From assembly GCF_900128985.1 (NCBI RefSeq), contig NZ_FQUC01000001.1:62001-126000 (forward strand): a DNA stretch of 64,000 nt, written 5' to 3'. The notes under the pieces are model-generated. The model made no database searches. It saw only the letters and a list, made by a program, of their open reading frames with translations, and was not told the origin of the DNA. This DNA comes from Indolivaga macrotermitis. Lineage in GTDB: Bacteria; Bacteroidota; Bacteroidia; Bacteroidales; Dysgonomonadaceae. Shown here in pieces: positions 34,949 to 44,657 of the stretch (position 1 is its first letter; each line of letters starts with the position of its first letter). A program made the translations under genes and the position numbers.

Positions 34949-34972
34949 GGGCAGAGCGCAGAGGCTCCGCCC
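34949..34972 (-). promoter_or_regulatory. Hairpin between susD-like and enzyme genes
   Basis: GGGCAGAGC (34949-34957) pairs with GCTCCGCCC (34964-34972) at 8 of 9 positions around a 6-base loop; no T run follows on the minus strand. It sits just after the SusD stop (34996), a place where a stem-loop could protect the susCD message or partly attenuate the enzyme genes. Confidence 0.45.
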
Positions 34973-34995
34973 CCTAGATTATTATTATAATAGTG

Positions 34996-36942
34996 TCAAT
35001 ATCCAGGATTCTGATATGCTTTTTTCTCAGCATCTGTCATGGTCATACCATCGATCTGTCCCTGAGGAATAGGGCGCAGATAGTGGAACGGTTGGATGGA
35101 ACGGTTATATACAACCGGTGTATGATCACCTTTGGCACTACCACAGATTGTATATGAGCCTGCAATCTCCGCCCATTTTTGTGTGCGTACCAGATCAAGC
35201 CAGCGATAGCCTTCGCCGAAAAATTCACGGCTACGTTCTGCCAGAATATAATTGATGTCGATTGTAGCAGGAGTAGCGGCAATCATTGCTGCACTATGGT
35301 CTTCTACTTTTGTGCCATCGCCACCCATACTCCATTGTCCGTTGTTGCTGTAACGCCATTTTCCGGCACGAGCGCGAAGTACGTTTACAAGCTCACGGGC
35401 AGACATTGTCCCTGTTGCTCCTTTAACGGCGGCTTCGGCTGCGATCAGGTAAAATTCTGAAAATTTAGCAATGTTCCACGGACGTGTAATGGCTCCGTTG
35501 GGTTGTCCCAGACCCGATCCATTGTCGGTACGGTAAGTTCCCAGTTTCCACAATCCGGGATAATATAAACGGCTGATACCACTCGGATTGATTACCCAGT
35601 CGGCTCTGCCCGGCAATGTGCCTCCGCCTACGTTGCTGTCTCCACCACCACTCGGATAAGCCACAGCCGGATTATCTTCATTCAGGAAAGTGAGAACAGC
35701 TTCACCGCTTTTAACAGGTAGGCCGTTAGCATTATATAATGTGCGGGTATCACCTTTCTTTCCCCAGTTGCCGGGGAACACAGCGGCGAAAGTTCCGTCG
35801 TAACGACTGTCGTTGGTCTTATCTGCAAAAGTTTTAGTAAACACTTCGATAGGAGGAGCCATACGAGTCCACGGACGGCCACCCCATTGAGTAGCATCAC
35901 GGTCAACAGCCACTACACCGTAAGAAGAACCATCCGAACTTCGGATATCTCCATAATTACAGGTTGCAAACCATACGGCGAAACTTTCGGGAACAGTACC
36001 ATTACTCCACGATAAGCTTGCCTGATTGTAATATTCGTCTTCACAGTGGTCGCTGTAAAGAACAATTTCCTTATTCCGGTCATTGCTACCCAAATTCACG
36101 TCATAAAAATACTGTTGTAGTCCGAAGTTACTACCTGCATTGTTGATTCCTTCCAATGATGTATTATATGCTTGTTGGAAATACCACGCAGCATCGTGTC
36201 CATCGGGATCAGTACGGGTAGTTTCGGGATAAGTCGGTATATTACCGGGATTTTGCAACCACCAGCCGTATGCCAGATAAGCTTTTGCCAGATACAGGCG
36301 GGCAGCGGTTTTTGTTACTCCGCCTGTTACACGACCGGCATCAGGCAGGTTTTCAATAGCTGTTTTTAAATCCGGGAAAATGGCTTTTGTGTAAACTTCC
36401 GGCACTGTGTTACGTACTGAAGTACGCGAAGGAGTAACATTGAATTTCAATTCGCCGGAACCCAGATCCAGAGGCACTCCGCCAAAAGTTTGTACCAGTT
36501 GGAAATAATCCCATGCACGGAAAAATCGTGCTTCTGAAATAAGAGCTTCGGTTTTGCCCGCGTCGGAAGCATTTTCAATTATACCGCTTGCAGTATTGAT
36601 ATTGGAGTATGCTGCATTCCAGAGTGCATCCGAACGGCTGCTCGAAGGAGTAAGCGATCCGGCTCCCGACATATCGCTGTCTTTAAAGTTATTGTCGGCG
36701 CTCTGTGCGTAGGTATATTCGTCAGTTCCGTTTTGCTGAGCGGCATAATAATACTGCCCGAAAATGTAACGGGTATGTGCATAGAGCGAAGTCAACCCTC
36801 CTTGAATACCCTCTTCGGTTTTGAAATAATCAGGAGTGTAGTCGGTGCGCGGTGTTTCGTCTAAAATATCATTGGAACAGGAAAATGCCAGCAGGGCAAA
36901 TACAGCCGTTCCCAAAATAGTTTTAAAATTTATATTTTTCAT
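34996..36942 (-). CDS. SusD/RagB-family outer-membrane glycan-binding lipoprotein
   Basis: 648 residues. Lipobox LLAFSCSND (Cys22) followed by acidic residues, as in surface lipoproteins of Bacteroidetes. The helical TPR-like core is typical: FFRAWDYFQLVQTFGGVPLDLG around 140-165, RLYLAKAYLAYGWWLQNP, and the C-terminal ILAERSREFFGEGYRWLDLVR plus LRPIPQGQIDG. It forms the lid of the SusC transporter and captures xylan oligosaccharides at the cell surface. Starts 21 bp after the SusC stop, so the two are co-transcribed. Only one SusC/D pair is present in this locus. Confidence 0.96.
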   Translation of the reverse strand: MKNINFKTILGTAVFALLAFSCSNDILDETPRTDYTPDYFKTEEGIQGGLTSLYAHTRYIFGQYYYAAQQNGTDEYTYAQSADNNFKDSDMSGAGSLTPSSSRSDALWNAAYSNINTASGIIENASDAGKTEALISEARFFRAWDYFQLVQTFGGVPLDLGSGELKFNVTPSRTSVRNTVPEVYTKAIFPDLKTAIENLPDAGRVTGGVTKTAARLYLAKAYLAYGWWLQNPGNIPTYPETTRTDPDGHDAAWYFQQAYNTSLEGINNAGSNFGLQQYFYDVNLGSNDRNKEIVLYSDHCEDEYYNQASLSWSNGTVPESFAVWFATCNYGDIRSSDGSSYGVVAVDRDATQWGGRPWTRMAPPIEVFTKTFADKTNDSRYDGTFAAVFPGNWGKKGDTRTLYNANGLPVKSGEAVLTFLNEDNPAVAYPSGGGDSNVGGGTLPGRADWVINPSGISRLYYPGLWKLGTYRTDNGSGLGQPNGAITRPWNIAKFSEFYLIAAEAAVKGATGTMSARELVNVLRARAGKWRYSNNGQWSMGGDGTKVEDHSAAMIAATPATIDINYILAERSREFFGEGYRWLDLVRTQKWAEIAGSYTICGSAKGDHTPVVYNRSIQPFHYLRPIPQGQIDGMTMTDAEKKAYQNPGY

Positions 36943-36963
36943 GTCTCGACATTTGTTAAACTG

Positions 36964-39900
36964 TTAAAAAGATACGTTCAAACCAAGCAGGAAGTTACGG
37001 GTTTGCGGACTGTTTGTACCTACGGTAAGTGTGCTGTTGGCTCTGTAAGGCAAACTGCTGTTATCGGTTACAGCTGCGTTTTCGTTCCCGTAAGAGTTGG
37101 TCACCGGATCCAGACCGGTTTCTTTGTTGAAATCCGAGAAGAGTACAAAAGCGTTCTGCAAGGTGAAATACACACGAGCACTGCTAAGTCCCAGATTTTT
37201 AAACCAATCAGCATTCTTGTCGAAGTTGTAACCCAATGTGATAGATCCTACTTTGAAATATGAGCCGTCGAAATAGCCCAGTGTACTGCCGTATTTCGGA
37301 TTGTCGCTGCTTGTAATTCCACCGGGTTTAGGATATTTCGCACCTGTATTTTCGGGTGTCCAGTAATCTACTTTTACATTGCCGCGTCTACCGCTCAACA
37401 TATTGAGATAACCGTTCGAAGTATGAAGTGAACTGACCAAAATACCGCCATGCTGGAAAGTACCTATTACATTCAGATCCCAGTTTTTGTAGGCCACTCG
37501 GGTACTAAACCCTCCCTGCCAGTCGGGATCGGTATTGATGATCTGGCGATCGGCTGAACCGACAGCTCTTACAGGTGTACCGTCTGCATTGTATTCTCCG
37601 GTGTATTTTACCTTTATCATACCTACGTTACCGCCCGGTTCCAATATATCTAAGTATTTGTCACCTTCCTGCCAAAGCCCGATTTTCTCATAATCGTATA
37701 TCGAGTTGATGGAATGGCCGACAAACCATTTGTTTATTTCATCTTTTTCCTGTCCTGAAGCAAGCTTCGTTATCTTGTTGCGGTTGGTGTAGAAGTTGAT
37801 TCCGGCTTCCCATGTCCAACCATTCTGGTTTTCCAGAATAACACCATTCAGGCTTAGTTCTATCCCGCGGTTATTCATTTCCCCGATATTAGCCAGATAA
37901 CTGCCTACACCTGCCGTAGAAGGTAACGTTACGCTCTGAAGGATATCGTAAGTATTTGCATTATAATATTCGATAGTACCGGAAAGACGATTCCGCCAGA
38001 AGCTGAAATCCAGACCGAAGTTCCAAACTCGTGTAAATTCCCATCCTAATTCGGCATTAGGGGTAGTTGCAACGTAAAGGCCTGTCTGTTTGGAGTCTCC
38101 AAAATTGTAGGGACGAGTTCCCAGACTTCCAAATGTTGTGTATGGGTTTATTGCCTGATTAGAGGTCAAACCCCAGCCTACACGCAGTTTCAGGTTGTCG
38201 AGCCAATCGCTTGTGCTCTCCATAAAGCTTTCCCGTGCAATATTCCATCCCGCCGAGAAGCCCGGATAAGTAATCCATTTGTGTCCGTCTGCCAGTACGG
38301 ATGAGCCGTCCCAACGGATAGAGGCTAACAACATATAACGGGAATCGTAGTCGTACATTACACGTGCCATATAAGAGGTTAATCCACGCTCCCAATAATC
38401 CTGTTCATCCGGATTGTAAACGACATTTTCCGCACGTCCTATATTCCAGTATTGGAATTGTTCCGGTACATTGGTCGCATTCGCATACGAGCGGTCGTAA
38501 TGACTTTGTTCGGCAGCATATAAGCCATTCAGAGTCAGGTGATGCTTCCCAAATGTCTTTTCGTAAGTAACCAGATGTTCAATAGCCCATTTATAATACT
38601 GGTTTTTATCTAATGAAGCTGTGGACGAAGCAGTCGGCGTGTCGCTGAAAACACCCATTCCCTGATAGCGGCCTCTTTGCATACTCCGGTAATCCAAACC
38701 TAACGTAAGGCGGTAACTCAGACCATCTACTCCCGGAACTTTCAGTTCTCCATATAGTGAATTATAAGAACCAAAGCCGCGTTGGTTGTCAGCATAGCTA
38801 TCATCTAGATTTTCAATAGCATCACGTGAATATGCCCAATATTTGTCGGCAACAGACTGTACTATTGTTTTCCAGCTTCCATCTTCATTCCATGGATTGA
38901 TCATTGGCGATAGTGCCAGCGTGTTATACAATCCGATACTTTGGCCGTTAGTAACGTTATAATTACTATTAGTGGTCAAGCCGAAGCGTAAGTATTTGCC
39001 AATGTTCTGGTCGAGAGCTGCCCGTAAGTTGATACGGCTGTAATCCTGTCCGGGAAGCAAAGCTTGGTCTTCATAATACCCTGCGCCCACATTGAAACTG
39101 CCGGTTTCGCTGCCGCCCGAGATACCCACATTGTGGTTCATCGTCAAACTGTTTTTAAACATCAGATCCTGCCAGTCGGTATTTACACCTTGGGCTTCAT
39201 CAAGTCCCATGGTCGGATTACCTTCAGTATCTTTGTACATTCCTGCATCTTTGCGCAATTGGTATAATTCGCTGCCTGTCATCATCGGATAACGATGAAA
39301 AAGCGTCTTTACACCTAAATAAGCATCATAAGTTACTTTAGGCTTCGTACCGGCATTTCCTTTATGAGTAGTAACGATGATAACACCGCCTGCTCCACGC
39401 GAACCGTAAATAGCGGTTGCCGAAGCATCTTTCAGAATATCAAGACTCTTTATATCGTTAGGATTTATGTCCCCGATACTACCACCGAAGGGTATTCCGT
39501 CGAGTACCACCAAAGGGGCATTGTCTCCGGTAAGCGAACGGGTACCGCGGATGCGTATCTGCATATCTGCACCGGGCTTAGAGCTTGTTTGTTGTATCTG
39601 TACACCGGGTACACGTCCGGCAAGAGCCGAAGTTACGTTTCCGGTCTGTACTTCACGCAGTACATCGCCCCGCATAGAAGCTACCGATCCTGTAACAGCT
39701 TCTCTTCGCTGAGTACCGTATCCGACAACTACAATTTCGTCGAGCAACTTATTGTTTTCGGTCAAAATAATGTCAATCCTGTTTTTTCCTTGTACAGAAA
39801 TTGACTGATTTACATAGCCTACATAAGAAAAATCAAGTGTAGCATTACCCGCTACTTTTAAAGAATAATTACCGTCTAAATCGGTAATCGTACCATTTGT

Positions 39901-40056
39901 CGAACCTTTTTCGACCACGCTTACCCCGATGAGGGATTCTCCTTTAGTGTCCTTTACAGTCCCTTGTATAAGAATGGATTGGGCAGAAAGCCATAAAGGT
40001 GTCAAAAGAAAAAGTAATAAAATCCTGATTGGCTTAGAAAAAATAGTAGTTTTCAT
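36964..40056 (-). CDS. SusC/RagA-family TonB-dependent outer-membrane transporter
   Basis: 1030 residues. Imports xylan oligosaccharides with energy from TonB. Order: signal peptide (ends WLSAQS, ~26); carboxypeptidase-D-like domain (~28-110, GTVKDTKGESLIGVSVVEKG); TonB box and linker DEIVVVGYGTQRR; plug with IRIRGTRSLTGDNAPLVVLDG and LKDASATAIYGSRGAGGVI; a 22-strand barrel ending NFLLGLNVSF with C-terminal Phe. First gene of the minus-strand operon that continues with SusD and the xylan enzymes. It has no N-terminal sigma/anti-sigma (STN) domain, which fits control by the divergent HTCS instead. Confidence 0.96.
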   Translation of the reverse strand: MKTTIFSKPIRILLLFLLTPLWLSAQSILIQGTVKDTKGESLIGVSVVEKGSTNGTITDLDGNYSLKVAGNATLDFSYVGYVNQSISVQGKNRIDIILTENNKLLDEIVVVGYGTQRREAVTGSVASMRGDVLREVQTGNVTSALAGRVPGVQIQQTSSKPGADMQIRIRGTRSLTGDNAPLVVLDGIPFGGSIGDINPNDIKSLDILKDASATAIYGSRGAGGVIIVTTHKGNAGTKPKVTYDAYLGVKTLFHRYPMMTGSELYQLRKDAGMYKDTEGNPTMGLDEAQGVNTDWQDLMFKNSLTMNHNVGISGGSETGSFNVGAGYYEDQALLPGQDYSRINLRAALDQNIGKYLRFGLTTNSNYNVTNGQSIGLYNTLALSPMINPWNEDGSWKTIVQSVADKYWAYSRDAIENLDDSYADNQRGFGSYNSLYGELKVPGVDGLSYRLTLGLDYRSMQRGRYQGMGVFSDTPTASSTASLDKNQYYKWAIEHLVTYEKTFGKHHLTLNGLYAAEQSHYDRSYANATNVPEQFQYWNIGRAENVVYNPDEQDYWERGLTSYMARVMYDYDSRYMLLASIRWDGSSVLADGHKWITYPGFSAGWNIARESFMESTSDWLDNLKLRVGWGLTSNQAINPYTTFGSLGTRPYNFGDSKQTGLYVATTPNAELGWEFTRVWNFGLDFSFWRNRLSGTIEYYNANTYDILQSVTLPSTAGVGSYLANIGEMNNRGIELSLNGVILENQNGWTWEAGINFYTNRNKITKLASGQEKDEINKWFVGHSINSIYDYEKIGLWQEGDKYLDILEPGGNVGMIKVKYTGEYNADGTPVRAVGSADRQIINTDPDWQGGFSTRVAYKNWDLNVIGTFQHGGILVSSLHTSNGYLNMLSGRRGNVKVDYWTPENTGAKYPKPGGITSSDNPKYGSTLGYFDGSYFKVGSITLGYNFDKNADWFKNLGLSSARVYFTLQNAFVLFSDFNKETGLDPVTNSYGNENAAVTDNSSLPYRANSTLTVGTNSPQTRNFLLGLNVSF

Positions 40057-40259
40057 GATTAAAAGGTATAGATTTTATTAATTGGATAATAGGAATCGGA
40101 AATTACAACTTTCCCGGTTTCATCAAATTTTTTTAGTTCATATACAATATGCCATATATGACCGGTAATGGAAACCGGCTCGTTAGTTGCGTTTATAAAT
40201 TTTGTCATGTTTCATGGTAATTAAATTGTTTATGGTTTTATAGATTTTAAAGCTTATGG

Positions 40260-40295
40260 CAAACTTATAAATATAATTGTATTCCACATTGGTGG
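40260..40295 (-). promoter_or_regulatory. Probable susC promoter and candidate HTCS operator
   Basis: On the minus strand TAAGTTTG (40267-40260) fits the TAnnTTTG -7 box. Fifteen bp upstream lies TCCACATTGGTGG (40283-40295 on the plus strand), nearly the same as TCCATATTGGGTGG at 2362-2375 beside the other HTCS. The position, close to -33, suits an activator site that replaces a poor -33 box. A ~200-nt leader would result, containing a small hairpin CCGGT...ACCGG near 40163-40179. Confidence 0.45.
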
Positions 40296-40404
40296 CATAT
40301 TCCATATACTTTCAGAAATGTAACATCGTCGGCGAAAATGTTACATAAGTTTTATCTGGTGTTACATTCACTGCTATATATAGGCAGAACCATAAGATTT
40401 TTTC

Positions 40405-40412
40405 TATTTTTG
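40405..40412 (+). promoter_or_regulatory. Promoter -7 box of the second HTCS gene
   Basis: TATTTTTG fits TAnnTTTG and ends 27 bp before ATG 40440. This argues for that start and against the in-frame ATG at 40338, which lies upstream of the box. Confidence 0.45.
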
Positions 40413-40439
40413 TATATAACCTATAATAAGCCGAATATC

Positions 40440-43400
40440 ATGATTCTACAAGGCTTCCGGATATCTCTGTTTTATATCCTATTATTTCTGTGTACGAATA
40501 CAGCATTAGCTCAATCCGGACGATTTTATTCTCCGGACAATGACTTGTCGAGTAGCCTGATCAATCAGGTTTATCAGGATAGTAAGGGCTTTATCTGGGT
40601 GGCAACGGAAAACGGACTGAATAAATTTGACGGGATTAAGTTTGCAGCATACAAGCACTTGTCCGGAGATTCGACTTCAATAAAAAGCAATTATGTAAGA
40701 ACTATTTTTGAAGACAGAAATAATCTGTTATGGATTGGATGCCTTAACGGGCTGATGAAATACAACAGGGCGACAGATTCTTTTCAGGAAATAAAAATGT
40801 ATCGCGATGGCGAAATTATATCTCCGCATGTAACCTCTATTATCGAAGCTAAAAATGGTGATATATGGATTGCAACCTCAGGACAGGGAATATTTACCAT
40901 CCGGAAAAATGAAGAGATCCCTCATGCCGAGACAAAACTGAATGCATCTCTTGTCAGCAACTTCCTGACTGTTGTTTATGAAGATAATAAAGGGAATCTG
41001 TGGATAGGCTCTGAAAATAGCGGACTGAATTGTTACTTACCTCAATCGGGCGAAATAGAGACATTTAAATCCCCGACACGTATCTCCGGCAATAATATAT
41101 CATCGATAGTGGAAGATAAGGACGGTGTCCTTTTTGCGGGAACTCTTATCGGAGGGCTGAACCGGTATAATCCAGAAAAGAAACAGTTTGAGCCGGTATC
41201 TTACAACAACAATAGTTCTTTGGCTGTAAAATCCCTTGTAGTCAATAATCAGAATACATTGTATATTGGAACAGACGGAGCAGGATTAAAAGTATACAAC
41301 AGAGAGAATCATAAAATAGAAGATTTTCAGACCAATTATGTTCCTATCGATCTTTCACGGGGCAAAGTCCATTCTGTCTTACAGGATAGTGACAATAATA
41401 TCTGGCTGGGCTGTTTTCAGAAAGGGATTGTCTTTATTTCTGGAATAGAAAAAAAATTTGATTATTATGGTCCCAAGTCACTCGCCTGTAATCCTATTGG
41501 TACAGGTTGTGTAATGTCTATATACAAAGACCGCGATGGGATATTGTGGGTTGGTGCCGACAACGAAGGTTTGTACGGTATAGATGGTAAAGGAAATAGA
41601 GTAGCCCACTTCAAACCGGGTAACTCTGCTTCGTCTATCTCGGGAACTATTTTAAGTATATTCGAAGATTCGGACGGAAATCTCTGGATAGGATCATTTA
41701 CCAAAGGGCTAGCCAAGATCAATAAAAAGACCGGGCAATGTATCTACATATCGCAATTACAAAATGAGAAAGTATATTCAATAACAGAAGACAACCGCAA
41801 AAACCTGCTTATAGGCACATACGGATCGGGCTTCTTCCAGATGAATCTGCAATCCGGCGAAATAAGGCATTTCGAGTCACAAAAACGCGAGAATGATATT
41901 CTGTCGGAAGATGAGTTAAGTAATGACTGGATCAACAGCATACTTGTTGACAGTGAAGGGCTGATATGGATAGCCCATTATAAAGGGGTAAGTTGTTACA
42001 ATCCAGACAAGAATACCTTTATTAATTATTTGGATCAAAATAATATACTCCCCGGTACGGTAGGATATACCCTAAGCGAAGACCGTAAAGGAAAAATATG
42101 GATAGGCACAACCGAAGGATTATATGTCTTTGATAAAAAAGACAGTTCGATTAAAGTATTCAAAGAAAACGATGGCTTACCCAATGATGTGATCTGTGGA
42201 ATAAGCGAAGATAATGAAGGCAATATGTGGGTTAGCACATATTTGGGTATGAGTAAGTTTGTTCTATCCGAAAACAGGTTTATAAACTATTATGCAGGGG
42301 ATGGCTTGCAGGGAAATGAATTTACACGCGGAGCCAAATATGAAGATACGGAAGGTAAAATCTATTTCGGAGGAATCAATGGTATAACAAGCTTTTATCC
42401 TAAGGATATAACTGAAACGAAGAAAGAGTTGAAGATACTGATCACCAATTTTTATCTCTTCAACCATGCAGTTAAGTTGGGAGACCTTTCGGGCGGGAGA
42501 AAAATCGTATCGACGGCTATCTCTGATGCCGACGAATTTACATTGGCATACAATGATAATACATTTGTAATCGAATTTTCGACGTTAGACTTTTCGAATC
42601 CCGAGCGTATTGTATATCAGTATATGATAGAAGAATTGAGTTCTGCATGGATAAATTCTTTTCCCGGTATTAACAGGGTTACATATACCAACCTTGCTCC
42701 CGGTACATATACATTTAAAGTGAGGGCGGTAGACCACGATAATTATTCTGCCGTAAAAATTATCCGTATCATTATTACTCCGCCGTGGTACCAGACTTTG
42801 TGGGCGTACTGTATGTATGCCGTATTGAGTATGTTACTTATTTATTTTGCGGCGAATTTTATCCATTCCAAAGTGAGCCATCGGCGAAGCGAAGTCCGGA
42901 GAAAGCATCAGATAGAAATAAACGAGGCTAAGCTTCAGTTTTTTATCAACATATCACATGAGATACGTACCCCGATGACGTTAATTATAAGCCCTCTCGA
43001 AAAGTTAATAGCCAATACCGAAGATTCCGGTAAACTGAAAATCTATCTGATGATGTATCGTAATAGTCAGAGGATTCTGCGGCTGATAAATCAACTGATG
43101 GATATCCGGAAGCTGGATAAAGGGCAGATGTTCCTCAAATGTAGGGAGACAGATATGGTTGGTTTTATCAAAGACCTGATGCTCACATTTGAATATTCGG
43201 CTCAACAGAAGAATATTACATTCGATTTTTTGCATAAAGACGAAGAATTAAAGGTTTGGATAGACCTTAATAATTTCGATAAAATATTGCTCAATATCCT
43301 ATCCAATGCATTTAAATATACTCCGGATAACGGTAATATAACCGTAGAGTTGACTACCGGTAGGGATGAACACCAGAAAGGACCTTTGCGGCACTATTTT

Positions 43401-44552
43401 GAAGTAACAGTAACAGATAGCGGCATAGGTATTGATAAAAGTAAAGTAAATAAAATATTCGAACGGTTCTACCAGATCAATAATGATGTAACATCTTCAA
43501 ACTTTGGTACCGGAATCGGTTTGCACCTGGCAAAGTCTTTGGTCGAATTACATCGGGGACATATTTTTGCAGAAAACCGGCCTGACACTCAGGGTAGCCG
43601 TTTCGTGATACGGGTACCTTTGGGGAATGCCCATCTTAAAACTTCTGATCTTGAGGAAAGTGATTATGCCGATACTGAAGTGGTAACTGTTTCTTCGGGT
43701 AAATCGCTTGAGGTTGCAACATACGAGCAAATAGATGAGGATATTACCGATAAAAAAGAAAAAATAAAACCCCGGAGCAGATACCGTATCCTGATTGTGG
43801 AAGATGAGGACGAGATACGGCAATATATCAGGGAGGAACTGTCGGACGAGTATAAAATCAGCGAATGTGTAAATGGAAAGGAAGCATTGGAGCGTATTTT
43901 ATCCGAGATGCCCGACCTCATTGTCAGTGATGTGATGATGCCCGAGATGGATGGCATTACATTGTGTAAAAAAGTGAAGCAGAATATCAATATCAATCAT
44001 ATCCCGGTAATATTACTCACAGCAAAATCAAATACCGAACATAAGGTCGAAGGTTTGGATATAGGAGCAGATGCTTATATAGTAAAGCCCTTTAATACAA
44101 GTTTGTTACGTAGTACAATACGAAATCTGGTAAGCAACCGCGAAAGGCTTAAAAATAAATATTCAGGTTTACAGATTCCTGAATCGAAATTAGATGATTT
44201 ACAATTAAGATCTCCCGATGAGATATTGATGGACAAAATTGTCCGTATTGTAAACGCAAACCTATCGAACTCCGAACTGAGTGTCGAGATGCTGGCATCC
44301 GAAGTAGGCATGAGCAGGGTACATCTCCATCGGAAACTGAAAGAGTTGACCAGTTTACCGGCTCGGGATTTTATAAAAGGCATCCGGTTGAAACAGGCAG
44401 CCTCATTGCTAACTGGTAAAAAGCTGACCATTTCGGAAGTAGCCTACGCCACCGGATTTTCCAGCTTGTCTCATTTTTCTAATTCTTTCCGTGAGTTTTA
44501 TGGTCTTTCTCCAAAAGAATATATGACCGATAACCTCCCGAAAGAAGAATAA
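40440..44552 (+). CDS. Hybrid two-component system sensor/regulator (HTCS) of the xylan locus
   Basis: About 1370 residues. ATG 40440 opens a proper signal peptide (MILQGFRISLFYILLFLCTN, cleavage near ALAQS); the frame also extends upstream to 40338, but without signal character. Order: reg_prop propeller repeats (LWIGC, IWIATSGQG, LWIGSENSG and others) and Y_Y_Y domain to ~780; membrane segment ~786-808; HisKA with His840 in SHEIRTPMTL; HATPase (VTDSGIGI, GTGIGLHLAKS); receiver with Asp1164 in VSDVMMPEMDG; AraC HTH at the end (EVAYATGFSSLSHFSNSFREFYG). Divergent from susC and upstream of GH43, so it very likely senses xylo-oligosaccharides and activates both sides. Confidence 0.95.
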   Translation: MILQGFRISLFYILLFLCTNTALAQSGRFYSPDNDLSSSLINQVYQDSKGFIWVATENGLNKFDGIKFAAYKHLSGDSTSIKSNYVRTIFEDRNNLLWIGCLNGLMKYNRATDSFQEIKMYRDGEIISPHVTSIIEAKNGDIWIATSGQGIFTIRKNEEIPHAETKLNASLVSNFLTVVYEDNKGNLWIGSENSGLNCYLPQSGEIETFKSPTRISGNNISSIVEDKDGVLFAGTLIGGLNRYNPEKKQFEPVSYNNNSSLAVKSLVVNNQNTLYIGTDGAGLKVYNRENHKIEDFQTNYVPIDLSRGKVHSVLQDSDNNIWLGCFQKGIVFISGIEKKFDYYGPKSLACNPIGTGCVMSIYKDRDGILWVGADNEGLYGIDGKGNRVAHFKPGNSASSISGTILSIFEDSDGNLWIGSFTKGLAKINKKTGQCIYISQLQNEKVYSITEDNRKNLLIGTYGSGFFQMNLQSGEIRHFESQKRENDILSEDELSNDWINSILVDSEGLIWIAHYKGVSCYNPDKNTFINYLDQNNILPGTVGYTLSEDRKGKIWIGTTEGLYVFDKKDSSIKVFKENDGLPNDVICGISEDNEGNMWVSTYLGMSKFVLSENRFINYYAGDGLQGNEFTRGAKYEDTEGKIYFGGINGITSFYPKDITETKKELKILITNFYLFNHAVKLGDLSGGRKIVSTAISDADEFTLAYNDNTFVIEFSTLDFSNPERIVYQYMIEELSSAWINSFPGINRVTYTNLAPGTYTFKVRAVDHDNYSAVKIIRIIITPPWYQTLWAYCMYAVLSMLLIYFAANFIHSKVSHRRSEVRRKHQIEINEAKLQFFINISHEIRTPMTLIISPLEKLIANTEDSGKLKIYLMMYRNSQRILRLINQLMDIRKLDKGQMFLKCRETDMVGFIKDLMLTFEYSAQQKNITFDFLHKDEELKVWIDLNNFDKILLNILSNAFKYTPDNGNITVELTTGRDEHQKGPLRHYFEVTVTDSGIGIDKSKVNKIFERFYQINNDVTSSNFGTGIGLHLAKSLVELHRGHIFAENRPDTQGSRFVIRVPLGNAHLKTSDLEESDYADTEVVTVSSGKSLEVATYEQIDEDITDKKEKIKPRSRYRILIVEDEDEIRQYIREELSDEYKISECVNGKEALERILSEMPDLIVSDVMMPEMDGITLCKKVKQNININHIPVILLTAKSNTEHKVEGLDIGADAYIVKPFNTSLLRSTIRNLVSNRERLKNKYSGLQIPESKLDDLQLRSPDEILMDKIVRIVNANLSNSELSVEMLASEVGMSRVHLHRKLKELTSLPARDFIKGIRLKQAASLLTGKKLTISEVAYATGFSSLSHFSNSFREFYGLSPKEYMTDNLPKEE

Positions 44553-44621
44553 ATGTAATCCGATGTAACATAAGAACAAGCACCTGTAACACGCTTGTTA
44601 GATGGTGGGGGAGAGTTATCA

Positions 44622-44629
44622 TATCTTTG
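44622..44629 (+). promoter_or_regulatory. Promoter -7 box of the GH43 gene at 44658
   Basis: TATCTTTG fits TAnnTTTG, 28 bp before the ATG. No TTTG lies at 19-21 bp upstream, as would be expected for an activator-dependent promoter. Confidence 0.45.
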
Positions 44630-44657
44630 ATTTTACAACCTCTTATACCTTAACTTC

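Noticed and set aside
40338-40439. Longer start of the second HTCS at 40338
   Set aside because: The added segment is not a good signal peptide and the -7 box at 40405-40412 lies inside it; ATG 40440 starts a clear signal peptide.
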